Assembly: GCA_024742835.1 (NCBI GenBank)
Contig: JANSXS010000014.1
Span: 1 to 64,000 of the forward strand
DNA: 64,000 nt
Direction: 5' to 3'
Origin: Paracoccaceae bacterium
GTDB taxonomy: Bacteria; Pseudomonadota; Alphaproteobacteria; Rhodobacterales; Rhodobacteraceae
The translations under genes were made by a program, and so were the position numbers. Under the pieces are notes generated by a model. It searched no databases. It was not told the DNA's origin and saw only the letters and a list, made by a program, of their open reading frames with translations. Below are positions 47,814-56,745 of the stretch, piece after piece; within the stretch, counting starts at the first letter, position 1; each line of letters starts with the position of its first letter.

Positions 47814-48248
47814 ATGATTGTTCAACAAATTCTCGGGGCCAAGGACAATAATCACCTGATCACCGTGACCGCCGACACCAACGTCGCGGATGCCACGCGG
47901 CTTTTGGCCGAGCACCGCATCGGCGGGCTGATCGTGTCCGATGATGGGGCAAAGGCGTTGGGTATCCTGTCGGAGCGCGACATCGTGCGCGCCATGGCGG
48001 TTGTCGGCGGCAATTGTCTGGGTGATCGGGTGGGGGAGTTGATGACGCCCGATCCGGTCTGTTGTGCCAAGACCGACAGCGCGGTGAGCGTGCTTGAAAA
48101 GATGACCGAAGGCCGGTTCCGCCACATGCCGGTCGTCGAAGATGGGCGTATCGTGGGCATGGTCACGCTTGGTGATGTGGTCAAGGCGCGGTTGCAGGAA
48201 CTGTCGATGGAAAAGGAAGCCCTGGAAAGCATGGTGATGGGCTTCTGA
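47814..48248 (+). CDS. CBS domain protein
   Basis: A 144-residue protein made only of a CBS pair (Bateman module). The first CBS is about 10-65 (VADATRLLAEHRIGGLIVSDD, GILSERDIVRA) and the second about 75-132 (MTPDPVCCAKTDSAVSVLEKM, RHMPVVEDGRIVGMVTLGDVVKA). Such proteins bind adenine nucleotides and signal energy state to partners. No partner enzyme is adjacent. The C-terminal helix may mediate dimer contact. The ATG has AGAAAGGG ahead. Confidence 0.9.
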   Translation: MIVQQILGAKDNNHLITVTADTNVADATRLLAEHRIGGLIVSDDGAKALGILSERDIVRAMAVVGGNCLGDRVGELMTPDPVCCAKTDSAVSVLEKMTEGRFRHMPVVEDGRIVGMVTLGDVVKARLQELSMEKEALESMVMGF

Positions 48249-48341
48249 ACGGGGCCGGGGACTATTGCGAAAGCCTGTTGAACGGCTTGCATTCCGCTGC
48301 GGCATGGTGTTGTTTCCGCAAAACTATTGACGGAGAGGCCC

Positions 48342-48836
48342 ATGCGCATCGGTCTTTACCCCGGCACGTTCGATCCGGTGACACTGGGCCATATCGACAT
48401 CATCACGCGGGCCTGCCGACTTGTGGACAGGCTGGTTATCGGTGTGGCAATCAACCGTGACAAGGGCCCTTTGTTCAGCCTTGAAGAACGGGTCGCCATG
48501 GTCGAGTCGGAATGCGCCGGCATCAGCCGGGATCTGGGCGTCGAGATCGTGGCGCATCCGTTCGAGAACCTGTTGATCGACTGTGCTCGCGATGTGGGGG
48601 CAGGGGTCATCGTGCGCGGCCTGCGGGCGGTTGCGGATTTCGAATACGAGTTCCAGATGGTGGGCATGAACCGGGCGCTGGATAACGAGATCGAGACGGT
48701 GTTCCTGATGGCTGATGCGCGCAGTCAGGCGATTGCCAGCAAGCTGGTCAAGGAAATCGCGCGGCTCAAGGGGGATGTTTCAAAATTTGTGACTCCCGCG
48801 GTGCGTGACGCCTTGCACGAACGGTTGCATGGTTAA
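48342..48836 (+). CDS. coaD: phosphopantetheine adenylyltransferase
   Basis: CoaD, 164 residues, catalyses the penultimate step of coenzyme A synthesis, adenylating 4'-phosphopantetheine. The nucleotidyltransferase motif (T/H)xGH is TLGH near 14-17, after GLYPGTFDPV. The C-terminal KLVKEIARLKGDVSKFVTP matches the family. The start is the ATG after CGGAGAGGCC. Repeat R3 copy B follows it. Confidence 0.96.
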   Translation: MRIGLYPGTFDPVTLGHIDIITRACRLVDRLVIGVAINRDKGPLFSLEERVAMVESECAGISRDLGVEIVAHPFENLLIDCARDVGAGVIVRGLRAVADFEYEFQMVGMNRALDNEIETVFLMADARSQAIASKLVKEIARLKGDVSKFVTPAVRDALHERLHG

Positions 48837-48865
48837 TCAGCCACCGCCGAAGCGCTGCGTGAAAG

Positions 48866-48897
48866 GCTGTGTTCCAGGTTTGCGCAAAACGCCTTAG
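48866..48897. repeat. dispersed repeat family R3, copy B
   Basis: GCTGTG, TTCCAGG, a TTTGCGCAAA palindrome and CGCCTTAG; see 67-99 and 61240-61271. It fills the 57-base gap between two convergent genes, and its end overlaps the stop codon of the small membrane protein at 48894. Confidence 0.5.
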
Positions 48898-49037
48898 CGC
48901 CAGAACGCCACCCATTCGATCAGCTCGATTGTTTTGCGCGCCATGAAAAAGCTCGCGTCGCGCTCGTTCCAGCCGAAATCCCAGATCAGACCGGCGGCGA
49001 TCAAAAGCCCGAGAAAAATGGCGATCTTGTTTGTCAT
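48894..49037 (-). CDS. small single-pass membrane protein
   Basis: A 47-residue protein with one hydrophobic helix at about 4-21 (MTNKIAIFLGLLIAAGLIW) and a C-terminal part FMARKTIELIEWVAFWR. Its Trp-rich end and position just downstream of gap on the same strand look like a conserved small-protein family in Rhodobacterales, from memory only. Function unknown. The start ATG follows GGCAGGCCC. It lies 70 bases after gap and may share its transcript. Confidence 0.65.
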   Translation of the reverse strand: MTNKIAIFLGLLIAAGLIWDFGWNERDASFFMARKTIELIEWVAFWR

Positions 49038-49107
49038 GGGCCTGCCGGTACTGAGGTAAGACCCCGAAGATATGCCCAAGCCCGGCCCCGCGCGCAAGGG
49101 CGCGGGT

Positions 49108-50109
49108 TCAGGACAAACGGCCCATGGCCACAGCCACGTCGGCCATGCGGCATGAAAAGCCCCATTCGTTGTCATACCATGCCAGCACGCGCACCAGACG
49201 CCCGCCCACGACCCGTGTCTGATCGGGCGCAAAGATCGAGCTTTCTTCGGTATGGTTGAAATCAACGCTGACCTTGGGTTCAGGATCATAGCCCAGAACC
49301 CCTTTCATCGGGCCTGCGGCGGCGGTGGCGATGATCTCGTTCACATCGGCCTCGGTCACGTCCTTTTGCGCTACGAAGGTCAGGTCAACGGCGGACACAT
49401 TGGGCGTGGGCACCCGGATGGCAGAGCCGTCAAGCTTGCCCTTGAGATCGGGCAGCACCTCGCCCAGTGCCTTGGCCGCACCGGTGGAGGTGGGGATCAT
49501 CGACATGGCCGCGGCGCGCGCGCGGTACAGATCCTTGTGCCGGCGGTCCAGCGTGGGCTGGTCGCCGGTATAGGCGTGGATCGTGGTCATGATACCGCTG
49601 TCGATGCCGATGGCTTCGTGCAGCGCCTTGGCGACGGGGGCCAGGCAATTGGTGGTGCAGGAGCCGTTCGAGATCATCCGCTCGCCCGGTTGCAGCGCAT
49701 CGTGGTTGACGCCGTAGACGACCGTGCGGTCGACATTCTTGCCCGGCGCCGATAAGAGCACTTTGCCCGCGCCGCGCTCCAGGTGCTTGTTGGCCTTTTC
49801 GCCGTCGTTGAACTGGCCGGTGCATTCCAGCACCACATCCACGCCGGACCAGTCAAGCGCGTCCATGTCATAGGTGGAATACATCTGCATCGGGCCACGG
49901 CCCAGATCCATCGTGCCGTCGCCAAGAACGATCTCGTTCGGAAAGCGCCCATGCACGCTGTCATACTTGATAAGATGCGCGGCGGTTTCCAGCGGGCCGG
50001 TGGCGTTCACCTTGGTCACCTGGATATCGTTGCGGGTGCTGGCCGCGATATGGGCAAGCGTGCAGCGTCCGATCCGGCCGAAGCCGTTGATCCCGACTTT
50101 TATGGTCAT
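49108..50109 (-). CDS. gap: type I glyceraldehyde-3-phosphate dehydrogenase
   Basis: A 333-residue GAPDH converting glyceraldehyde 3-phosphate to 1,3-bisphosphoglycerate. The catalytic Cys151 is in SNGSCTTNC, and the phosphate site STGAAKA is intact. At the cofactor site the usual Asp after the second strand is missing (KVNATGP near 33-39 where NAD enzymes have IND), so it may accept NADPH and serve gluconeogenesis, an inference. Two LacI-type palindromes lie about 85-110 bases upstream. The ATG follows AAGGAGACCTGCCC. Confidence 0.94.
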   Translation of the reverse strand: MTIKVGINGFGRIGRCTLAHIAASTRNDIQVTKVNATGPLETAAHLIKYDSVHGRFPNEIVLGDGTMDLGRGPMQMYSTYDMDALDWSGVDVVLECTGQFNDGEKANKHLERGAGKVLLSAPGKNVDRTVVYGVNHDALQPGERMISNGSCTTNCLAPVAKALHEAIGIDSGIMTTIHAYTGDQPTLDRRHKDLYRARAAAMSMIPTSTGAAKALGEVLPDLKGKLDGSAIRVPTPNVSAVDLTFVAQKDVTEADVNEIIATAAAGPMKGVLGYDPEPKVSVDFNHTEESSIFAPDQTRVVGGRLVRVLAWYDNEWGFSCRMADVAVAMGRLS

Positions 50110-50193
50110 GGGCAGGTCTCCTTGGTGTGACGTGCCAGCGATATAGACGGGGGGCGGCGCGTCTGAAAGGTGAAAATGCCCCTCTGAAAGGGT

Positions 50194-50218
50194 GTTAGCG
50201 ATAACCGTTTGCGCAAAC
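50194..50218. promoter_or_regulatory. tandem LacI-type operator candidates upstream of gap
   Basis: GTTAGCGATAAC (50194-50205) has GTTA/TAAC arms around GCGA, and GTTTGCGCAAAC (50207-50218) is a perfect 12-bp palindrome with a central CG. Their centres are 13 bases apart. The CG-centred form is typical for LacI-family sites; in Rhodobacter the LacI regulator CceR controls central carbon genes. They lie between divergent gap and the DUF808 gene. Confidence 0.55.
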
Positions 50219-50285
50219 CGCCGGGTTCTGGTCATGGTGGCGTTTGTCCAGGGTGTCGGACAGGGCGGAAAAAAGGGGCAGGAAC

Positions 50286-51245
50286 ATGAGCGGTCTTTTG
50301 GCATTGCTGGATGATGTGGCGGGGCTGGTGAAGGTCGCCGCGGCCTCTGTCGACGATGTGGCGGGGCAGGCGGCGAAGGCGGGGGCACAGGCTGCCGGGG
50401 CCGCGATCGACGATGCGGCGGTGACACCAAAATACATGCAAGGTTTCGCCCCGGCGCGGGAATTGCCGATGGTCTGGAAGATCGCGCGCGCCTCACTGTT
50501 CAACAAATTGGTATTCCTGCTTCCCGCGGGGCTGGCGATGTCGGCTTTTGCGCCTTGGCTGGTCCCGCCAGTTCTGATGCTGGGCGGGGCGTATTTATGT
50601 TTTGAGGGTGCCGAAAAGGTGGCGCACGCGGTTGGCTTTGGCAAGGATCATGGCGGCCCGGATGGAAGCCACGCCACAAGCGATCCCACGCATCTGGAAA
50701 AACAGAAGGTCCAGGGCGCGATCAAGACGGATTTCATCCTGTCCGCCGAGATCATGACCATCGCGTTGGCCGCTATTCCGGAAAGCAATTTCTGGATGGA
50801 GGCGGCGACGCTGGCCACCGTCGCGGTGGGAATCACGGCGACGGTCTATGGCGCGGTGGCGCTGATCGTGAAGGCCGATGACGTGGGGCTTTTCATGGCC
50901 AAGTCTGGCAAACTGGGCCTGACCCGGGCGTTTGGGCGCGTGATTGTGCGGGGAATGCCGCATTTCCTGACAGGTCTGATGGTGGTGGGCACGGCGGCGA
51001 TGCTGTGGGTCGGGGGCTCGATCATCGTGCATTCGACGTATCAGATGGGCTGGACGTTGCCGGAAACTCTCATACAAAACGCCGCTCATGCCATAGGTGG
51101 CGGACAGTCAGTGCTGGACTGGATGAGCAAAGCCACGATTGACGGTCTGTTGGGGCTGGCCATTGGCGCGGCTCTGATCCCGGTGGGGACCAAGGTGATC
51201 GCGCCGGCCTGGAGCAGGTTTTTCGGTGGCGACGCGAGGGCGTAA
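50286..51245 (+). CDS. DUF808 family membrane protein
   Basis: A 319-residue inner-membrane protein of the DUF808 (YedI-like) family. The start MSGLLALLDDVAGLVK and the following DDVAGQAAKAGAQAAGAAIDDAAVTP are typical. Membrane helices lie near 73-105, 155-210, 225-255 and 285-305. Function unknown. The ATG has GGCAGGAAC ahead. A 16-bp stem terminator follows. Confidence 0.87.
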   Translation: MSGLLALLDDVAGLVKVAAASVDDVAGQAAKAGAQAAGAAIDDAAVTPKYMQGFAPARELPMVWKIARASLFNKLVFLLPAGLAMSAFAPWLVPPVLMLGGAYLCFEGAEKVAHAVGFGKDHGGPDGSHATSDPTHLEKQKVQGAIKTDFILSAEIMTIALAAIPESNFWMEAATLATVAVGITATVYGAVALIVKADDVGLFMAKSGKLGLTRAFGRVIVRGMPHFLTGLMVVGTAAMLWVGGSIIVHSTYQMGWTLPETLIQNAAHAIGGGQSVLDWMSKATIDGLLGLAIGAALIPVGTKVIAPAWSRFFGGDARA

Positions 51246-51270
51246 ACCAAGCTAAAGCATTGTGCTAAAC

Positions 51271-51312
51271 GCAGGCTGCGTCCTTGGCGGCTCAAGGACG
51301 CAGCCTGCTTTA
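51271..51312. terminator. long-stem terminator between the DUF808 gene and tkt
   Basis: GCAGGCTGCGTCCTTG pairs perfectly over 16 bases with CAAGGACGCAGCCTGC around a 6-base loop; TTTATC follows on the plus strand. It sits between convergent genes and can serve both, although the T-run is weak on each side. Just upstream, 51249-51266 resembles the end of repeat R3 in reverse. Confidence 0.8.
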
Positions 51313-51344
51313 TCAAGGTCCGTGGTTTGACAGGCGCGGCCGGA

Positions 51345-53363
51345 TCACAGCAGCGCCTTGACCTTGGCAACCACGTTTTCGGCGGTGATGCCGAATTTCT
51401 CGTACAGCACCTCGGCGGGGGCGGAGGCACCAAAGCCGGTCATGCCGACGAAATCGGATTTTCCGGGGCGGGCGCGCTCGCCGCACAGCCAGCGGTCCCA
51501 GCCCTGACGGATCGCGGCTTCAACCCCGACGCGCACGGCCTGCCCGCCGGGCAGGACGCGGCGGCGATAGCTTTCGTCCTGTGCCTCGAACAGTTCCCAA
51601 CAGGGCATCGACACGACGCGGGTGCCAATCCCGTCGGCCTCCAGCATGTCGCGCGCGGCCATGGCGATGGCCACTTCGGAACCGGTCGCCATCAGGATCG
51701 CCTGACGGTTACCTGTTGCCTCGGCCAGAACATAGGCACCCTGTGCGCTGAGGTTCTTTTGTTTATGCTCGGTCCGCAGCGTCGGCATGCCCTGTCGCGT
51801 CAGCGACAGAACCGATGGCGTGGTTTTGGATTGCAGCGCAAGTTCCCACGCTTCGGCTGTTTCCACCGTGTCGCAGGGGCGGAAAACCATGGTGTTGGGC
51901 GTGGCGCGGCTTATCGCCAGATGCTCGACCGGTTGGTGGGTCGGGCCATCCTCGCCAAGGCCGATGCTGTCATGGGTCATGACGAACACGGTCGGCACCT
52001 TCATCAAGGCGGCAAGGCGCATCGCGGGGCGTGCGTAATCGGTAAAGCACATGAAGGTGCCACCATAGGGACGCACGCCGCCATGCAGGGCCATGCCATT
52101 CATCGCAGCCGCCATGCCATGTTCGCGGATGCCGTAATGGATGTAACGGCCCTTGCGGTTGCCCTCGTCGAAGACGGTCATGTCGCCGCTTCGGGTGTTG
52201 TTGGAGCCCGACAGATCGGCAGAGCCGCCGATAGTCTCGCGCATGATCGGGTTGACCACTTCCAGCACCATCTCGCTGGATTTGCGCGTGGCGACCTTGG
52301 GGGTCTCTTCGGAGATCTGCTTTTTCAGGGCGCGGATCCGTGCCCCAAGCTGTTTGGGGGCGTCGCCGGCGATGATGCGGTCGAACTCGGCGCGGCGGCG
52401 CTCGCTTGTGTCGTCAAGGCGCGACAGCCACTCGGCACGGGTGGCCGCGCCGCGCATCCCGATGGTTTCCCACGCGGATTTGACATCGCCGGGCACCTCG
52501 AACGCCTCGGTGGTCCAGCCATATGCCTCTTTCGCGGCGCGAAGCTGTTCGGGATCGGTTAGCGCGCCATGACCCTTGGAGGTGTCCTGCGCGGCATGGC
52601 CAAGCGCGATATGCGTCTTGCAGGCGATCATTGTCGGACGGCGGCCAGTCTTGGCCTTGGTCAGCGCCGCGTCAATCGCGTCGGGGTCGTGCCCGTCGCA
52701 TTCCAGCACCTGCCAGCCGCTGGCGCGGAAGCGTTTGACCTGATCGGTGCGGTCGGCCAGATCGACCTTGCCGTCTATGGTGATGTTGTTGTTGTCCCAC
52801 AGAACGATCAGCTTGCCCAGGCCAAGCCGCCCGGCAAGGCCGATAGCTTCTTGGCTGATCCCCTCCATCAGGCACCCGTCACCAGCGATCACATAGGTAT
52901 GGTGATCCACCAGCTTGCGCGAAAAGCGCGCGCGCAACGCCTCTTCCGCGATGGCAAAGCCGACCGCGTTGGCGATGCCCTGACCCAGCGGGCCGGTCGT
53001 GGTCTCGATCGCATCATGCAGGAAATTTTCCGGATGCCCGGCGGTTTTTGCGCCCCACTGGCGGAAATTGCGGATCTCGTCCAGATCCATGCCCTTGTAG
53101 CCTGTCAGGTGCAGCAACGCGTAAAGCAGCATGGACCCGTGCCCGGCAGACAGGATGAACCTATCGCGGTCGGGCCAGTCCGGCGCGGCGGCATCGAATT
53201 TCAGATGCTTTTCAAACAGCACGGTGGCCACGTCGGCCATGCCCATGGGCATACCTGAATGGCCGGAATTGGCGGCATGTACGGCGTCAAGCGTGAGTGC
53301 GCGAATGGCGGTGGCCTTGGACCAATGGTCGGGATGGGCAGAGCGCAGAGCGGCGATATCCAC
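51345..53363 (-). CDS. tkt: transketolase
   Basis: A 672-residue thiamine-diphosphate enzyme of the pentose phosphate pathway, also needed to regenerate acceptors in other C1 routes. The ThDP motif GDGCLMEG near 154-161 ends with the DNNNITIDG stretch. [19 protein letters not shown] holds the catalytic Glu, and [14 protein letters not shown] the conserved His. The start is a GTG with AAAGGAAG ahead. It lies near gap but on its own terminator and promoter region. Confidence 0.96.
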   Translation of the reverse strand: MDIAALRSAHPDHWSKATAIRALTLDAVHAANSGHSGMPMGMADVATVLFEKHLKFDAAAPDWPDRDRFILSAGHGSMLLYALLHLTGYKGMDLDEIRNFRQWGAKTAGHPENFLHDAIETTTGPLGQGIANAVGFAIAEEALRARFSRKLVDHHTYVIAGDGCLMEGISQEAIGLAGRLGLGKLIVLWDNNNITIDGKVDLADRTDQVKRFRASGWQVLECDGHDPDAIDAALTKAKTGRRPTMIACKTHIALGHAAQDTSKGHGALTDPEQLRAAKEAYGWTTEAFEVPGDVKSAWETIGMRGAATRAEWLSRLDDTSERRRAEFDRIIAGDAPKQLGARIRALKKQISEETPKVATRKSSEMVLEVVNPIMRETIGGSADLSGSNNTRSGDMTVFDEGNRKGRYIHYGIREHGMAAAMNGMALHGGVRPYGGTFMCFTDYARPAMRLAALMKVPTVFVMTHDSIGLGEDGPTHQPVEHLAISRATPNTMVFRPCDTVETAEAWELALQSKTTPSVLSLTRQGMPTLRTEHKQKNLSAQGAYVLAEATGNRQAILMATGSEVAIAMAARDMLEADGIGTRVVSMPCWELFEAQDESYRRRVLPGGQAVRVGVEAAIRQGWDRWLCGERARPGKSDFVGMTGFGASAPAEVLYEKFGITAENVVAKVKALL

Positions 53364-53610
53364 GGGGCAGCTTCCTTTGCGAGGGCGGAGATGTGGTTTG
53401 CTATATCTTGCCCCGCTGCATATCAGCCCCGCCCCAAAGATCAAGCAGGCCCCTGCGGCAATTGTGAAGGGGGCGCATTTTACAGTGCCATTGGGTAAGG
53501 TTGGGCCGAATGGCGGGCGGGACGATTCGCCTTTGCAGACCGGCGCGCGGGTGTCTAGATTTGGCATGGGGCCGGGGTGCGCAATATAGAGAGCAGGACG
53601 GGATGAGGAC

Positions 53611-54117
53611 ATGAGCGAGATCGAAGAGTTCCAGCGTCGGATAAACGCCGCGCTTGACAGGATCGGGGCGCGGGTCGAGGCCGGTGTGGCCCCCACGGCT
53701 GACCCGGCGGAGCTGGAAGAGCTGAAGCAGGCGCTGGAAGACGAGAAGCTGGTCAACGAACAATTGCAGGAACGCGTCAAGGCGTTGCGCGCCAAGCGCA
53801 ACGAGTTGGAAGAAGCGCTGGAGGCCGCGGGCGTGGCACAAACCGAGACGATGGCGCGGCTGGATACCGAATTGCAGTCATTGCGCCGGGCTAATCAACA
53901 GTTGCGCGACAACAACATCGCGCTGCGCGAGGCCAACGAGGCCGGAGTCGCAGAGCCGCATCTGATCAACAAATCCATGCTGGCGGAGCTGGAAAGCCTG
54001 CGCGTCACCCGCGCCGCTGACCAAGCCGAAACCGATGCGGTTTACGCGGCGCTGTCACAGGCGATCGACGGCGCGGTGGATAGCGATCCCGACAAGACCG
54101 ACAAGGAGGACGCGTGA
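53611..54117 (+). CDS. coiled-coil protein upstream of zapA
   Basis: A 168-residue acidic protein, nearly all helical with heptad-rich stretches ([20 protein letters not shown] near 31-50, [20 protein letters not shown] near 84-103). It has no membrane part or known domain. Function unknown. Its stop shares one base with the zapA start (TGATG), so the two are co-translated, and a division-related role as a partner of ZapA is the natural hypothesis. Confidence 0.75.
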   Translation: MSEIEEFQRRINAALDRIGARVEAGVAPTADPAELEELKQALEDEKLVNEQLQERVKALRAKRNELEEALEAAGVAQTETMARLDTELQSLRRANQQLRDNNIALREANEAGVAEPHLINKSMLAELESLRVTRAADQAETDAVYAALSQAIDGAVDSDPDKTDKEDA

Positions 54118-54533
54118 TGCCCGAGGTAAAGATCGAAATCGGCGGACGCGTTTTCGACGTGGCCTGTCAGGAGGGCGAAGAGCATTACCTCCACGCCGCC
54201 GCCAAGATGCTGGACGAAGAAGCCTCTGTCCTGTCGACGCAGATCGGGCGCATCCCCGAGGCACGGATGCTGCTGATGGCGGGTCTGATGCTGGCCGACA
54301 AGACCGCCGGGTTTCAGGACAAGCTGCGCGAGGCCGAGGATCGGATGGCCGAAAAGGAGGCCGAGTTGCAGCAATTGCGCAACGCCCCCGCGCCCGAGGC
54401 GCAGAAGATCGAAGTACCCGTCGTTCCTGACAGTGTGACCGAGGCGCTCGCCGAGATCGCCGCGCGCGCCGAGGCGCTGGCCGAGCAGGCCGAGGGGCAG
54501 GACCAGCCCGCTGTTGTGGACAGCCCGACCTGA
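54117..54533 (+). CDS. zapA: cell division protein ZapA
   Basis: ZapA, 138 residues, bundles FtsZ filaments at the division site. The N-terminal domain (VKIEIGGRVFDVACQEGEEHYLHAAAKML split over the first 35 residues) and the helix TQIGRIPEARMLLMAGLMLADK match the family; a long helical tail follows. The ATG at 54117 has AAGGAGG ahead. It is downstream of, and coupled to, the coiled-coil gene, and converges with mtkB. Only 128 bases follow, which is too short for the 6S RNA gene that follows zapA in some proteobacteria. Confidence 0.9.
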   Translation: MPEVKIEIGGRVFDVACQEGEEHYLHAAAKMLDEEASVLSTQIGRIPEARMLLMAGLMLADKTAGFQDKLREAEDRMAEKEAELQQLRNAPAPEAQKIEVPVVPDSVTEALAEIAARAEALAEQAEGQDQPAVVDSPT

Positions 54534-54582
54534 GCGACGGCGGCTGCGATGTCTTGCATGTTAGCGCGGCCGCGCATGAAAC

Positions 54583-54611
54583 GGCCCCGGCGCGGGACAT
54601 GCGCCGGGGCC
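54583..54611. terminator. hairpin terminator between zapA and mtkB
   Basis: GGCCCCGGCGC pairs perfectly with GCGCCGGGGCC across a 7-base loop, between convergent genes. The T-run is short on both strands (TTGG on one side, GTTTC on the other). Another small hairpin, GACCGG/CCGGTC, lies nearer mtkB. Confidence 0.6.
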
Positions 54612-54661
54612 TTGGTATGATCGCCTGTCGACCGGCGCGGGCACCGGTCCGGGAAAGAGCG

Positions 54662-55543
54662 TCAGGCGACCATTTTCTGTACAACCTCGCCAAAGGAGGA
54701 GGGTGTCGGCACGATGGTCACGCCGGCCTCTTGCAGTATGTCGACCTTTTCCTGAGCGGATTCCCCAAAGGCTGACACGATGGCCCCGGCATGGCCCATG
54801 CGCCGCCCCTTGGGCGCCGAAAGACCCGCGATATAGGCCGCGACCGGCTTGGTCATGTGATCGCGGATATATTCCGCCGCCTCGGCCTCTTGCGGGCCGC
54901 CGATCTCGCCCACCAGCACCACGGCGTCGGTATCCGGATCCGCCTCGAACAGCTCCAGTATGTCCTTGAAGCTTGACCCGTTGATCGGATCGCCGCCGAT
55001 CCCGATGGAGGAGGACACGCCGATGCCACGGTCGCTCATCTGGCTGGCGGCCTCGTAGCCAAGCGTCCCCGAGCGCCCGACGATACCCACGCGGCCCGGC
55101 TTGTAGATATGCGGCGGCATCAGCCCGGCAAAGGCCTGTCCGGGAGTGATGACGCCCGCGCAGTTGGGGCCGATCAGACGCATCCGGCGCTCTTCCTTAT
55201 AGCGGCGCATGTAGCGTTTCACGTCTATCATGTCCTGCGCCGGGATGCCGTCGGCGATGCACACGCAGGTGCGGATGCCCGCATCGGCGGCTTCCATGAT
55301 GCTGTCGGCGGCAAAGGGCGGCGGCACGAAGCTGATCACCAGTTCCGCCCCGGTTTCGGCCACGGCGCCCTTGACGGTGTTGAAGACCGGCAGGCCCAGA
55401 TGGGTGTTGCCGCCCTTGCCGGGCGTCACGCCGCCCACGACATTGGTGCCATGGTTGATCATGTCCTGCGCGTGGAAAGAGCCGATGCGCCCGGTGATGC
55501 CGGTGACAAGCACCTTTGTTTCGCTGTTGATGATAATGGCCAT
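54662..55543 (-). CDS. mtkB: malate-CoA ligase (malate thiokinase) alpha subunit
   Basis: A 293-residue SucD-like subunit carrying the CoA site and the phosphohistidine His251 in GHAGAIVSAF. An N-terminal Rossmann fold (VTGITGRIGSFHAQ near 13-26) binds CoA and GPNCAGVITPG near 125-135 is typical. In the serine cycle it makes malyl-CoA from malate, ATP and CoA with MtkA. Succinyl-CoA synthetase is the alternative, but the neighbours mcl, hprA and sgaA argue for malate. Its ATG shares one base with the mtkA stop. Confidence 0.85.
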   Translation of the reverse strand: MAIIINSETKVLVTGITGRIGSFHAQDMINHGTNVVGGVTPGKGGNTHLGLPVFNTVKGAVAETGAELVISFVPPPFAADSIMEAADAGIRTCVCIADGIPAQDMIDVKRYMRRYKEERRMRLIGPNCAGVITPGQAFAGLMPPHIYKPGRVGIVGRSGTLGYEAASQMSDRGIGVSSSIGIGGDPINGSSFKDILELFEADPDTDAVVLVGEIGGPQEAEAAEYIRDHMTKPVAAYIAGLSAPKGRRMGHAGAIVSAFGESAQEKVDILQEAGVTIVPTPSSFGEVVQKMVA

Positions 55544-56733
55544 CAGCCTGCCTCCGCCAGTGTTTCGTCCGATGCTTTCCATTGACTGACGACCTTTTCG
55601 GCGGCCTCGGCCAATGTGCTTGCGACGGTGATATCCAAACCGCTTTCGTTGAGCAGTTTCATGCCTTCCTCGACATTCGTGCCGGACAGCCGCACGACCA
55701 GCGGCATCTTCAGGTCCAGTTCCTTGACCGCGAGGATCACGCCCTCGGCGATCCAGTCGCAGCGGTTGATGCCCGCGAAGATATTGACGAGGATCGCCTC
55801 GACATTCTTGTCGTTCAGCACCGCCTTGAAGGATTTCAGCACCCGGTCGGGGCTGGCCCCGCCGCCCACGTCCAGAAAGTTCGCAGGCTCGCCGCCGGCC
55901 ATCTTGATCATGTCGAGTGTCGCCATGGCCAGCCCTGCACCATTCACGATGCAGCCGATCTTGCCATCCAGCCCGATATAGCTGAGCCCCCGGTCGCCCG
56001 CATAGGTTTCGCGCGGGTCTTCCTGGCTTTTGTCGCGCAGCTCGGAAATGTCGGGATGACGAAAGAGAGCGTTCTCGTCAAAGCTGACCTTGGCGTCGAG
56101 CGCCACGATCTCGCCCGATCCGGTGACGACAAGCGGGTTGATCTCGACCATGTTGGCGTCGGTTTCGGACATCATCGTGTAACAGCCGATGATCGTCTTG
56201 ACCGCCTGCGGAATGAGAGCCGGTTCCAGTCCGAGCGAAAACGCGATCTCGCGCGCCTGGAAGTTCTGCATCCCCACCGCCGGGTCCACGACCGAGCGGA
56301 TGATCGAATCCGGTTCTTCCTCGGAAATCTCTTCGATCTCCATGCCGCCTTGGGCGGAGGCGACGACGACGACGCGCTCCAGCTTGCGGTCCATCACGAA
56401 GGCGAGATAGATTTCCTGAGCGATATTCGTGGCTTCTTCGATATAAAGCCGGTTCACCAACTTGCCTTGCGGGCCGGTCTGATGCGTGACCAGCTTGCGC
56501 CCCAGCATCCATTGCGCGGCATCCGCGACCTCTTCCTCGGACGAGCAGATCCGCACGCCGCCCGCCTTGCCGCGTGCGCCGGAATGGATCTGGGCCTTGA
56601 CGACCCATTTGTCGCCCGACAGCTCCGAGCAGCGATAAACCGCCTGTTCGGGGCTGTAGGCAGTGCCGCCGCGCGGGGTGATGACGCCAAATTTCTTCAG
56701 CAGATCCTTGGCCTGATATTCATGGATATCCAT
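55543..56733 (-). CDS. mtkA: malate-CoA ligase (malate thiokinase) beta subunit
   Basis: A 396-residue ATP-grasp subunit. [17 protein letters not shown] opens it. The nucleotide region has [14 protein letters not shown] near 46-59, and the C-terminal half GGGASPDRV with [15 protein letters not shown]. The stretch [13 protein letters not shown] and the ending match methylotroph MtkA better than housekeeping SucC as far as I recall. It works with MtkB in the serine cycle. It follows mcl by 12 bases and is coupled to mtkB, forming an mcl-mtkA-mtkB unit. Confidence 0.86.
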   Translation of the reverse strand: MDIHEYQAKDLLKKFGVITPRGGTAYSPEQAVYRCSELSGDKWVVKAQIHSGARGKAGGVRICSSEEEVADAAQWMLGRKLVTHQTGPQGKLVNRLYIEEATNIAQEIYLAFVMDRKLERVVVVASAQGGMEIEEISEEEPDSIIRSVVDPAVGMQNFQAREIAFSLGLEPALIPQAVKTIIGCYTMMSETDANMVEINPLVVTGSGEIVALDAKVSFDENALFRHPDISELRDKSQEDPRETYAGDRGLSYIGLDGKIGCIVNGAGLAMATLDMIKMAGGEPANFLDVGGGASPDRVLKSFKAVLNDKNVEAILVNIFAGINRCDWIAEGVILAVKELDLKMPLVVRLSGTNVEEGMKLLNESGLDITVASTLAEAAEKVVSQWKASDETLAEAG

Positions 56734-56745
56734 GGGTTCCCCTCC

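Noticed and set aside
51249..51266. Fourth copy of repeat R3 in reverse orientation
   Set aside because: Only the terminal AATGCTTTAG-type part matches; too short to call.
54534..54661. Possible 6S RNA gene after zapA, as in other proteobacteria
   Set aside because: Only 128 bases are available and they are mostly filled by a terminator hairpin.
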